Below, piece after piece: positions 54,649 to 62,957 of a DNA stretch of 64,000 nt. Origin of the DNA: Methylophilus medardensis. GTDB taxonomy: Bacteria; Pseudomonadota; Gammaproteobacteria; Burkholderiales; Methylophilaceae. The DNA is taken from assembly GCF_006363915.1 (NCBI RefSeq), contig NZ_CP040946.1, one strand, 5' to 3'. The position numbers and the translations under genes are program-made. Each line of letters opens with the position of its first letter. The first letter of the stretch is position 1. The notes below the pieces were generated by a model. It was not told the origin of the DNA. It saw nothing but the letters and a program-made list of their open reading frames with translations, and searched no databases.

Positions 54649-54984
54649 TCAAGCGGATTGGGGAGGCCGATCAAGCCAGAAGCCGAGCTGCAGGTGGTAG
54701 GCGGTGAGATGGTGTTCGGGGGTGAGGTGTTTGGCTTTATGGAGAGGGTAGCTAAAGCCTGGTAGCACTATTTTATCGACATCCACCTCGGCAATTTCGA
54801 GCATATCGACACAGGCACTCATATCGCCAAAATCGGCAGATAAACCATCATCACTGCTATTGCCAACGCTGACTGTTGATAAGCTGCTGTCTAATAGCGT
54901 GCTTGTGACCACCGGTTCGGCGGCGGTTGTTTGCAGGGCAAACAACAAACATAGCAGATGTAGAAAATAAAATAGCTTTTGCAT
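54649..54984 (-). CDS. Small secreted protein of the metal efflux operon
   Basis: A 111-residue protein with a clear signal peptide (QKLFYFLHLLCLLFALQTTAA). The mature part is acidic with one Cys (MSACVDMLEIAEVDVDK), and a His-rich C-terminal stretch KAKHLTPEHHLTAYHLQLGF. Its position and ending (DRPPQS) resemble CzcI-type small proteins encoded ahead of czcCBA, which modulate metal response. I do not recognise it with certainty. The histidines may bind metal. Confidence 0.55.
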   Translation of the reverse strand: MQKLFYFLHLLCLLFALQTTAAEPVVTSTLLDSSLSTVSVGNSSDDGLSADFGDMSACVDMLEIAEVDVDKIVLPGFSYPLHKAKHLTPEHHLTAYHLQLGFWLDRPPQSA

Positions 54985-55118
54985 TAAAAATCGTTTTGGT
55001 GGGCATTACATTACTTTTACAGCAATAACTATACCAGCAATATGAGCACCTCTAAGCGATTGATTTCATTTGAGCTGCAACGAATAGCCGCAGCGGAGGT
55101 GGCAAGCATATATTTATC

Positions 55119-55174
55119 TTGCACCAAACTGGTGCGTCAAAGCCACAATGACATTATAGTAGATGTCACTGTGG
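55119..55174. repeat. Two inverted repeats between clpA and the efflux operon
   Basis: GCACCA-AAC-TGGTGC (about 55119-55133) and the larger hairpin CCACA-A-TGACAT-N8-ATGTCA-C-TGTGG (55143-55174). Neither has a T-run on the clpA side, so they are not standard terminators. They may be operators for the efflux operon or part of its leader. Confidence 0.4.
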
Positions 55175-55192
55175 TGTCAACGTGAGAACAGA

Positions 55193-57448
55193 CTAGACGG
55201 AGAGTGCTTCTTCTTTAAAAATTAATTTCACTTGATCGTGCTCATCAATATCGATGTGCACCTGGCCACCATCATTGAGTCGACCAAACAGCAATTCATC
55301 AGCCAAGGCTTTACGAATGGTGTCTTGAATCAATCGAGCCATCGGACGTGCGCCCATCAGCGGATCAAAGCCTTTTTTGCCCAGATAGGCTTTCAGTGCA
55401 TCGCTGAAAGTCACTTCAACTTTTTTCTCGTGCAACTGATCTTCAAGTTGCATGAGGAATTTGTCGACGACACGCAAGATGACTTCTTGGTTGAGCGCAC
55501 CAAACGAAACGGTGGCATCCAAACGGTTACGGAACTCTGGACTGAAGAAGCGTTTCAGATCCGCAGCCTCATCGGTACTATCCTTGCTGTTGGTAAAGCC
55601 GATGCTGGATTTAGATAAGTTTTCTGCACCCGCATTGGTCGTCATAATAATGGTCACATTGCGGAAATCTGCTTTGCGGCCATTGTTATCGGTCAGCGTG
55701 CCATGATCCATTACTTGCAACAGAATATTGAAAATATCCGGGTGCGCTTTTTCGATTTCGTCCAGCAACAGCACGCAATAAGGTTGTTTCGTCACAGCCT
55801 CGGTCAACAGGCCGCCTTGGTCAAAGCCAACATAGCCCGGAGGCGCACCAATCAAGCGTGATACCGCATGCCGTTCCATATATTCCGACATATCAAAACG
55901 TAATAGCTCAATGCCCAGCACATAAGCCAATTGTTTAGCGACCTCGGTTTTACCAACGCCAGTGGGGCCTGCAAACAAGAAGCTACCGATAGGTTTGCTG
56001 CTGTTGCCCAAGCCGCTGCGCGCCATTTTGACGGCTGAGGCCAATACTTCAATCGCTTTGTCCTGACCAAACACAACGGCTTTCAAGTCACGCTCTAGCG
56101 TTTTTAACGCATTGCGGTCATCGCTCGAGATGTTTTTGGGTGGGATGCGGGCAATTTTGGCAATGATTTCTTCAATCTCTTTGTTGCCAATAATTTTCTT
56201 TTGTTTGCTCTTAGGCAGAATGCGTTGTGCAGCCCCTGCCTCATCAATCACGTCAATCGCCTTGTCTGGCAAGTGACGGTCGTTGATGTACTTCGCAGAC
56301 AACTCAGCCGCCACCGTTAGGGCGCTCGCACTGTATTTGACGCTGTGATGCTCTTCAAATCTGGTTTTGAGGCCTTTTAAAATCTCAATGGTTTCGGCCA
56401 CGCTAGGCTCTTGCACATCAATCTTTTGGAAGCGACGTGAGAGGGCATGGTCTTTTTCAAAAATGCCACGGTACTCTTGGTAGGTCGTCGCACCGATGCA
56501 TTTGAGCGATCCGTTGGATAACGCTGGTTTGAGTAGGTTGCTGGCATCCAGCGTGCCGCCACTGGCAGAACCGGCGCCAATTAACGTATGAATTTCATCA
56601 ATAAACAAAATGGCTTCTGGTTTTTCGGCCAATTGTTTCATCACCGCTTTTAGACGCTGTTCAAAATCACCACGGTATTTGGTCCCGGCGAGCAAGGCGC
56701 CCATGTCTAACGAGTAAACAGTGGCGTTTTCCAACACTTCTGGAATGTCATTGCTAACAATACGGGAGGCCAAGCCTTCGGCGATGGCGGTTTTACCCAC
56801 ACCGGCTTCACCAACGAGCAGTGGGTTATTTTTGCGGCGGCGGCATAAGGTTTGGATCACACGCTCTAACTCTGGGCCGCGACCGATTAAAGGATCAATC
56901 TTGCCTGCAATGACCTGTGCATTGAGGTTGAGGGTGAAGCTCTCCAACGCACCGGTGCTGACGTTCTCGCCTTCGCTTTCTTGTTCAGCACTCGATGCCT
57001 TTGGCTCACTGTCCTGAATTTTGGCGACGCCATGCGAAATGAAGTTAACGACGTCGAGGCGGGTCACACCTTGTTGGTGCAAGAAAAATACCGCGTGAGA
57101 ATCTTTTTCGCCATAAATCGCAACCAGCACATTGGCGCCGGTCACTTCTTTTTTGCCTGAAGATTGCACATGCAGCATGGCACGTTGAATCACGCGCTGA
57201 AAACCTAACGTCGGCTGGGTGTCTACTTCCTCAGTGCCAGCGACAGTGGGGGTATGTTCTTCGATGTATTGCGTCAGTTCATTACGTAAGGTGTCGAATT
57301 TGGCACCGCAGGCGCGCAATACCTCTGCGGCTGTGGGGTTATCCAACATAGCCAGTAACAGATGCTCAACCGTAATTAATTCGTGACGCTTTTGTCGCGC
57401 GTCCATAAACGCCATGTGCAGGCTAACTTCAAGTTCTTGAGCAATCAT
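55193..57448 (-). CDS. clpA: Clp protease ATPase subunit ClpA
   Basis: A 751-residue AAA+ unfoldase that feeds proteins to ClpP. The N-domain (residues 1-140) binds ClpS. Domain 1 has Walker A GEAGVGKTA and Walker B ILFIDEIHTLIG; domain 2 has GPTGVGKTE and VLLLDEIEKAHPD. AAGGAAAG precedes the ATG. clpS lies upstream on the same strand, 262 bases away, and no clpP is in the window. Confidence 0.96.
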   Translation of the reverse strand: MIAQELEVSLHMAFMDARQKRHELITVEHLLLAMLDNPTAAEVLRACGAKFDTLRNELTQYIEEHTPTVAGTEEVDTQPTLGFQRVIQRAMLHVQSSGKKEVTGANVLVAIYGEKDSHAVFFLHQQGVTRLDVVNFISHGVAKIQDSEPKASSAEQESEGENVSTGALESFTLNLNAQVIAGKIDPLIGRGPELERVIQTLCRRRKNNPLLVGEAGVGKTAIAEGLASRIVSNDIPEVLENATVYSLDMGALLAGTKYRGDFEQRLKAVMKQLAEKPEAILFIDEIHTLIGAGSASGGTLDASNLLKPALSNGSLKCIGATTYQEYRGIFEKDHALSRRFQKIDVQEPSVAETIEILKGLKTRFEEHHSVKYSASALTVAAELSAKYINDRHLPDKAIDVIDEAGAAQRILPKSKQKKIIGNKEIEEIIAKIARIPPKNISSDDRNALKTLERDLKAVVFGQDKAIEVLASAVKMARSGLGNSSKPIGSFLFAGPTGVGKTEVAKQLAYVLGIELLRFDMSEYMERHAVSRLIGAPPGYVGFDQGGLLTEAVTKQPYCVLLLDEIEKAHPDIFNILLQVMDHGTLTDNNGRKADFRNVTIIMTTNAGAENLSKSSIGFTNSKDSTDEAADLKRFFSPEFRNRLDATVSFGALNQEVILRVVDKFLMQLEDQLHEKKVEVTFSDALKAYLGKKGFDPLMGARPMARLIQDTIRKALADELLFGRLNDGGQVHIDIDEHDQVKLIFKEEALSV

Positions 57449-57710
57449 GATGACTTTCCTTAATCCACTACACTACAAAAAACGCCACATCCATAGAAGT
57501 CAATCCATGTAATCCGGCAAACTTGTCCGTTTATTGTTATCGTGCTTTTTTCTAAAAAATTCAATATGCCATTACTGCTTTGTGCTCAAGTGGTATGAGT
57601 CAAGCGGGACAAAATCACCTCAGTTATATGCTATCACTTTCAAGCAACACTTGAATCGTGAGTATGTCAGTGGTTTTGCCCGATATTCACTAGATGCCTC
57701 ACCTCAGGTG

Positions 57711-58022
57711 TCAGGCGGCTTCAATCACGCATTGCAAGGGGTGTTGCGCTTCGCGAGCGGATTCAAGCACCTGATGCATTTTGGTTTCGGCAATGTCTTG
57801 GGGATACACGCCGCAAATGCCCATGCCTTCCGTATGTACTTTGAGCATGATTTGCGTCGCTTGTTCACGAGACTTGTTAAAAAAACGTTCAATCACGGCC
57901 ACAACAAACTCCATCGGGGTGTAGTCGTCATTCAGCAACATCACCTTGAATAGCTCTGGAGTTTTTGGTTTGGCAATGTTTGCTTCAATTGCCAGATCAC
58001 CTTCACGCTTTGGTCGTACCAT
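57711..58022 (-). CDS. clpS: Clp adaptor ClpS
   Basis: A 103-residue N-end-rule adaptor. FKVMLLNDDYTPMEFVV is the conserved core with the Asp-Asp pair that holds N-terminal residues; HTEGMGICGVYPQDIAETK completes the fold. It passes substrates with bulky N-terminal residues to ClpA, whose gene follows. Confidence 0.96.
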   Translation of the reverse strand: MVRPKREGDLAIEANIAKPKTPELFKVMLLNDDYTPMEFVVAVIERFFNKSREQATQIMLKVHTEGMGICGVYPQDIAETKMHQVLESAREAQHPLQCVIEAA

Positions 58023-58105
58023 AGTTTTGTATACCTGTCTTAGAACCTATTTTGCGCCTTGTACTGAAAATTTCAAGGGCTTGATACGGCAGAAGTCGCG
58101 CTTTT

Positions 58106-59377
58106 TTAAAGATAAATTTTGACGCGCTTGACGATGCGATCCTGCACATCCAGAATTTCCAGTCGATGGGCACCAATTTTAAAACTGGTGTTTGGCTCTG
58201 GAATGCCTTCAAAGTGTTCAAGAATTAAACCGTTTAAAGTGCGTGGACCATCGGTAGGTAGTGAGAGTTTCAACTTTCGATTCAAGTCGCGCAACAAGCT
58301 CGCGCCATCGACCAGCCAACTGCCGTCTTCGTGTTGATGAAAATGACTGGCATGGTCAGGTGATTGTGTGGTGAACTCACCCACCACTTCTTCCAGAATA
58401 TCTTCTAAGGTCAGCAGGCCTTTGAATTCACCGTATTCATCCACCACCAGCGCCACGCGTTCATGGCGTTTTTGAAACTGTTGCAACTGCGTGTAAAGCG
58501 GCGTGCCCGAAGGAATATAATAAGGCAAAGTCATGGCTGCTTGTAATAAAGCTTTGGTGGGCGGTTTACCCATTTGAAAGTCGCGCAACAATGGCAATAC
58601 TTTGCGCACATGCAAAATGCCGACAATGTCTTCGTGGTCACCTTCTCTGACGGGTAAACGCGAGTGATGACTGCTCGCCAGCTGTTCCATGATTTGTTCT
58701 ACCGGGTGATCCAAGTCGATAAACTCAACCATGGTATGCGCGGTCATGGCGTCATCCACAATAATGTCTTCTAGGTCGAGCAAGTTGAGCAAAATCATGC
58801 GGCTTTGCGATGGAATGTATTGTCCAGCATCGCTGACAATGCTGCGCAACTCTTCGGTGGTAATAGAAGAAGCCTGCTCATCAAAGTTGACGCGGACCCC
58901 TAATAGTTTCACAAAGCCTTTGACGAATAAATTCACAAACCAGACGACAGGGGTGAACAGCCAAAGCAAGGGATACAACAGATAGCTGCTGGCAAACCCA
59001 AGTTTTTCGGCGTGGGCCGCCGCAATCACCTTGGGTGAAATCTCGCTAAACACCAAAATGGCAAAGGTGATGGCGAGTGAGCCTGCCATCAATACATAAT
59101 CGCCTTCGCCAAACAAGCGCTTGGAGATGAAAACCTCTAAGGTGGAAGAGCCGACAATGCAAAAAGTGTTGCCCAGCAAAATGGCACCCAGGGTTTTGTC
59201 GGTTTGTGCAATGAGCCGGCTCGCGAGCATCGCGCCGCGATGGCCTTGTTTTGCCAAATGCCGCATCCGATAACGGTTGAGCGACATGAGGCTGGTTTCA
59301 GCAACAGAAAAGAAAGCGGTCAGTGACAGCAGGAGTAGCAGCAGACCAATCTGCCAACTGAGGGGGATGTTGTCCAA
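58106..59377 (-). CDS. HlyC/CorC-family membrane protein (CNNM-like)
   Basis: A 423-residue protein: an N-terminal DUF21/CNNM membrane domain of four helices (starting IGLLLLLLSLTAFFSVAETSLMSLN), two CBS domains (residues about 205-330) and a C-terminal CorC_HlyC domain (DGASLLRDLNRKLKLSLP). Members are tied to Mg2+/Co2+ homeostasis. The start is a TTG at 59377 without a strong ribosome site. It is next to, but separate from, the secDF operon. Confidence 0.88.
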   Translation of the reverse strand: MDNIPLSWQIGLLLLLLSLTAFFSVAETSLMSLNRYRMRHLAKQGHRGAMLASRLIAQTDKTLGAILLGNTFCIVGSSTLEVFISKRLFGEGDYVLMAGSLAITFAILVFSEISPKVIAAAHAEKLGFASSYLLYPLLWLFTPVVWFVNLFVKGFVKLLGVRVNFDEQASSITTEELRSIVSDAGQYIPSQSRMILLNLLDLEDIIVDDAMTAHTMVEFIDLDHPVEQIMEQLASSHHSRLPVREGDHEDIVGILHVRKVLPLLRDFQMGKPPTKALLQAAMTLPYYIPSGTPLYTQLQQFQKRHERVALVVDEYGEFKGLLTLEDILEEVVGEFTTQSPDHASHFHQHEDGSWLVDGASLLRDLNRKLKLSLPTDGPRTLNGLILEHFEGIPEPNTSFKIGAHRLEILDVQDRIVKRVKIYL

Positions 59378-59385
59378 AAGAGTGG

Positions 59386-59426
59386 GATTAAAAACAAGAA
59401 GCCACTAGTGTACCCACCAGTGGCTA
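59386..59426 (-). terminator. Terminator of the yajC-secDF transcript
   Basis: AGCCACT (59400-59406) and AGTGGCT (59419-59425) pair, with an inner GTG/CAC. On the minus strand a T-rich tract (TTCTTGTTTTT) follows, just after the secF stop. Confidence 0.7.
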
Positions 59427-59447
59427 AAAATCAAGCGTTGTTGCTGC

Positions 59448-60392
59448 TTAGGGGGCGACGGGTACTTCTTCTTCCTTGGGCTTTTTCTCGCTATCCCCGA
59501 TGAGGTTGGCACGGCTTACGCCAAGCCACATCGCGATTGGGCAGGCGACCAAAACAGAGGAGTAAATACCGAATAAAATACCAATGGTAAGCGCCAGTGA
59601 AAAGTTGTGCAGGGTTTCGCCACCAAAAAACAGCATGGAGCAGACCATGGTTTGCGTCATCATGTGGGTAATGATGGTGCGCGACATGGTGCGTGTAATC
59701 GCATTGTCGATCACATGCACCGCACTGGCTTTGCGCATCTTTTTAAAGTTTTCGCGAACCCGGTCAAACACCACCACAGACTCGTTGACTGAGTAACCCA
59801 GTACCGCAAGAATCGCCGCTAATACCGTGAGGTTAAACTCCCACTGAAAGAAAGCAAAAAAGCCCAAAATGATAATCACGTCATGCATGTTGGCGATAAT
59901 GGCCGCGACCGCAAAGCGCCACTCAAAACGCAACGCCAAGTAGCCCATGATGCCTGCACACACTAGCAACAAGGCGAGCGCGCCATTTTCATAGAGTTCT
60001 TCACCAACTTGCGAGCCCACCGACTCAACGCGGCGGATTTCTGCCCCGGCGTCCGCCGTTTTTAAGGCGCCTGAAATTTTCTCGGAGAGTTGCGCAATCG
60101 ACAGCTCTTTTTTTACTGGTAGACGGATCAACACATCTTGGCTAGAACCAAAGTTTTGCACGGTGACATCTTTTAAGCCGACGCCATCCATCACCTGACG
60201 AATTTGCTCAATATTGGCCGCAGCAGGGTAGTGCACTTCCATCACCGTGCCGCCAGTAAAATCGACACCGTAATTCAAGCCGCGATGCAGCAGAAAAAAG
60301 ATCGCTAATAAAAAAGTGATCAGCGAAATCGAGGTGGTCAGACGCCCGTAACTCATGAACGGGATGTCTTTTTTAATTCTGAATAATTCCAT
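59448..60392 (-). CDS. secF: Protein translocase subunit SecF
   Basis: A 314-residue inner-membrane protein. The first periplasmic domain follows GLNYGVDFTGGTVMEVHY, and VLGYSVNESVVVFDRVREN is the SecF signature. With SecD it uses the proton gradient to pull exported proteins through SecYEG. It ends in a charged cytoplasmic tail and follows secD with 48 bases between. Confidence 0.97.
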   Translation of the reverse strand: MELFRIKKDIPFMSYGRLTTSISLITFLLAIFFLLHRGLNYGVDFTGGTVMEVHYPAAANIEQIRQVMDGVGLKDVTVQNFGSSQDVLIRLPVKKELSIAQLSEKISGALKTADAGAEIRRVESVGSQVGEELYENGALALLLVCAGIMGYLALRFEWRFAVAAIIANMHDVIIILGFFAFFQWEFNLTVLAAILAVLGYSVNESVVVFDRVRENFKKMRKASAVHVIDNAITRTMSRTIITHMMTQTMVCSMLFFGGETLHNFSLALTIGILFGIYSSVLVACPIAMWLGVSRANLIGDSEKKPKEEEVPVAP

Positions 60393-60440
60393 AATCTGTT
60401 CTCTTAAATGCGTTGTGAGCTTGGCGTTAAACGCTGGCTG

Positions 60441-62270
60441 TTAACCAATCCGCAAGTGTTCAATCTTGCGGCGATAGCCGTACAACAAATTGACCAGGGC
60501 ACGCGATACTAATACGGCGCTAAACATCGAGGTCATGATGCCTAACACGTGCACCACGGCAAAGCCCTTGATCGGACCTGTACCAAACATAAACAGAGCC
60601 AAACCGGCAATCAGGGTGGTGACGTTAGAGTCCAAAATCGTATCAAACGCACGGTCATAGCCTGCATGGATACTTGCTTGCGGCGTGTTGCCGTTGCGTA
60701 ACTCTTCACGAATGCGTTCGTTAATCAGCACGTTAGCGTCAATCGCCATCCCCAGTGCCAAGGCAATCGCTGCCAGACCGGGTAAGGTGAGTGTGGCTTG
60801 CAACATCGATAAAATAGCCACCAGCAGCAACAAGTTCACGCCCAGCGCCATCACCGACACGCCACCGAAGGCCATGTAGTAGACAATCATCATGACTGCG
60901 ATGGCTGCAAAGCCCCACAGGGTCGAATGAACGCCGCGTTTGATGTTTTCTTCGCCCATGCTGGGGCCAACGGTACGCTCTTCAATGATTTCCATCGGGG
61001 CCGCCAGCGCGCCAGCGCGCAACAGCAATGAAATATCCGTGGCCTCTTGTGCATTGGCCATGCCTGAAATCTGCACGCGACCGCCGCCGATTTCTTCATT
61101 GATCACTGGTGCTGTAATGACTTCCGTGCTGCCTTTTTCAATCAGCAAGATCGCCATGCGTTTGCCGACGTTTTCACGGGTCACGTTTTTAAAGATGCCT
61201 GCGCCGCGGCCATCCAAGGTGACGTTGACGACTGAGGTGCCATTTTGACCGTTGACACCCGGGCCCGCATCCGTGATGCGGTCACCCGTGAGTACGACAC
61301 TCTTTTTCACCAGCACTGGACGACCTTCACGATCAGCGAATAACTCGTCACCAAACGGTACTTGGCCGCTTTGTGCTTTTTGCAAGGTGGCCATGTCGGA
61401 TTTCTCTTCATCGACCATGCGGATTTCAAGTGTAGCAGTACGGCCGAGAATCTCTTTGGCTTTGGCGGTGTCTTGTACCCCTGGCAGTTGCACCACAATG
61501 CGGTCTACGCCTTGTTGCTGCACAATCGGCTCAGCGACGCCCAGCTCATTAATACGGTTGTGTAGGGTTTGCAGGTTTTGCTTGAGTGCAAACTCTTGAA
61601 TGCGTTTTTGTGCCATCACGCTCATGCTGGCGACCACGCTAAAGTCTTTATCCCCGCCATTGATTTTGTAGGTGAGGTCAGAGAAGTCTTTGGCGAGTAA
61701 GTTACGCGCCTTGGTGGCTTCGGCTTCTGATTCAAATTTCACCACCACCACTTGGCCTTGACGCTCAATGCCATAGTAATTGATTTTTTCTTTACGCAAG
61801 GCCATGCGGAAATCACCGACCGTGCTTTCGGCAGCTTTGTCTAACGCGGCTTTCATGTCGACTTGCAGCAAAAAGTGCACGCCGCCACGTAAATCCAAAC
61901 CGAGATACATGGGCTTGGCGCCGATGCTTTGTAACCAGTTAGGCGTTTGTGGTACTAGGTTGAGCGCGACGGTGTAATCTTTGCCCAAATTGCCCACCAG
62001 CTTGTCTTTGGCCAGCAATTGCGTATCGGTATTTGCCAGACGCACTTTGACACCGCTGGCGTCCATAAACAAACCATCAAATGGGATGTTGGCCAGCTTC
62101 AGCGTGTCCTCCACTTTTTGCAATAAAGCCTGATCGACTTTGAGCGAGGATTTCGCCGGGCTGATCTGCACCGCAGGCGATTCTCCAAAAAAATTGGGGA
62201 TCGTATACAGCAGGCCAATGATAAACACTGTGCCAATCAGCACGAATTTCCATATCGGATAACGGTTCAT
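60441..62270 (-). CDS. secD: Protein translocase subunit SecD
   Basis: A 609-residue protein of six helices with a large periplasmic domain. YLGLDLRGGVHFLLQVDM is the conserved SecD start of the periplasmic region, and LGMAIDANVLINERIREELR the conserved helix-4/5 motif. It partners SecF. The order yajC-secD-secF is conserved. Confidence 0.97.
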   Translation of the reverse strand: MNRYPIWKFVLIGTVFIIGLLYTIPNFFGESPAVQISPAKSSLKVDQALLQKVEDTLKLANIPFDGLFMDASGVKVRLANTDTQLLAKDKLVGNLGKDYTVALNLVPQTPNWLQSIGAKPMYLGLDLRGGVHFLLQVDMKAALDKAAESTVGDFRMALRKEKINYYGIERQGQVVVVKFESEAEATKARNLLAKDFSDLTYKINGGDKDFSVVASMSVMAQKRIQEFALKQNLQTLHNRINELGVAEPIVQQQGVDRIVVQLPGVQDTAKAKEILGRTATLEIRMVDEEKSDMATLQKAQSGQVPFGDELFADREGRPVLVKKSVVLTGDRITDAGPGVNGQNGTSVVNVTLDGRGAGIFKNVTRENVGKRMAILLIEKGSTEVITAPVINEEIGGGRVQISGMANAQEATDISLLLRAGALAAPMEIIEERTVGPSMGEENIKRGVHSTLWGFAAIAVMMIVYYMAFGGVSVMALGVNLLLLVAILSMLQATLTLPGLAAIALALGMAIDANVLINERIREELRNGNTPQASIHAGYDRAFDTILDSNVTTLIAGLALFMFGTGPIKGFAVVHVLGIMTSMFSAVLVSRALVNLLYGYRRKIEHLRIG

Positions 62271-62315
62271 AACAAACTCTAGTTCAGAATGAAAGACAAG
62301 CGCGTCTTGTGCGGG

Positions 62316-62630
62316 TTAAATGGACTTCAAGGTGCCAGCTGGCAACAGGGTTTGTACGGTATGTTTTTGCACATGCACAACGGTGTTGGCCGCGATTTCG
62401 ATGCTGACAAAACTGTCACTCACTTTGGTGACTTTGCCGACGATGCCGCCGGTGGTGGCTACTTCGTCGCCGGCTTTCAAGGCTTCCAGCATCAACTTGT
62501 GTTGTTTTGCTTGCTTCATTTGCGGACGAATCAGCATAAAGTAGAACAAAACAAAAATCACTACCATGGGCAAAAAGCTCATGATGTCGGTGGCTGGGGC
62601 GCCGGCTGCGTAAGCGTTGCTAATAAACAT
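62316..62630 (-). CDS. yajC: Sec translocon accessory protein YajC
   Basis: A 104-residue protein with one N-terminal helix (IMSFLPMVVIFVLFYFMLIRP) and a small C-terminal domain opening QKQHKLMLEALKAGDEVATTGGIVGKV-like sequence. It binds SecDF. It is the first gene of the secDF transcript. Confidence 0.95.
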   Translation of the reverse strand: MFISNAYAAGAPATDIMSFLPMVVIFVLFYFMLIRPQMKQAKQHKLMLEALKAGDEVATTGGIVGKVTKVSDSFVSIEIAANTVVHVQKHTVQTLLPAGTLKSI

Positions 62631-62666
62631 ATGCTTGATTTCCTGAGTAAAACGACTAAATAACTC

Positions 62667-62678
62667 GCGATTCTAGCA
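62667..62678 (-). promoter_or_regulatory. Extended -10 promoter of yajC-secDF
   Basis: On the minus strand TGCTAGAAT is an extended -10, placing transcription start near 62664, about 35 bases before yajC. A CTGACA lies upstream but too far for a normal -35. Confidence 0.4.
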
Positions 62679-62957
62679 CAGGCGGGCGAAGAATATGTGT
62701 CAGCGGGGTTTGAGGAACGCATGTGTGGCAATCAGGCCAACGCCCTGGGCTGGGTGTGCGCGATTGAATCATCGCCAGCTGAGAAGTGCGTCAGTGGCGC
62801 GCGTTTGGTGTGCGATCAATGGTGATTTGCAGCTGGCTTTGCCGCACACAGCAGGGTCTCGCTTGGATAGGGTAGCTTGTTAGCGAGAGGCTTTGCATGC
62901 ACGCGTTCAAGCCTAGAGCCCTCTGCAAAAAACATCATGCTACCTTTTGTTTGACCG
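62679..62957. other. Gap between tgt and yajC without a gene
   Basis: About 280 bases lie between the tgt stop and the yajC promoter. One plus-strand frame of 62 codons (62695-62883) has no family features, no ribosome site and an arginine/cysteine-rich shadow-like composition. I see no hairpin terminator here. tgt and yajC are usually closer together. Confidence 0.5.

Noticed and set aside
55041..55184. A 47-codon plus-strand frame between the efflux operon and clpA
   Set aside because: It has no ribosome site, no known motif, and overlaps the inverted repeats. Nothing supports it as a gene.
62695..62883. A 62-codon frame in the tgt-yajC gap
   Set aside because: No ribosome site, no domain and a composition like a random frame.
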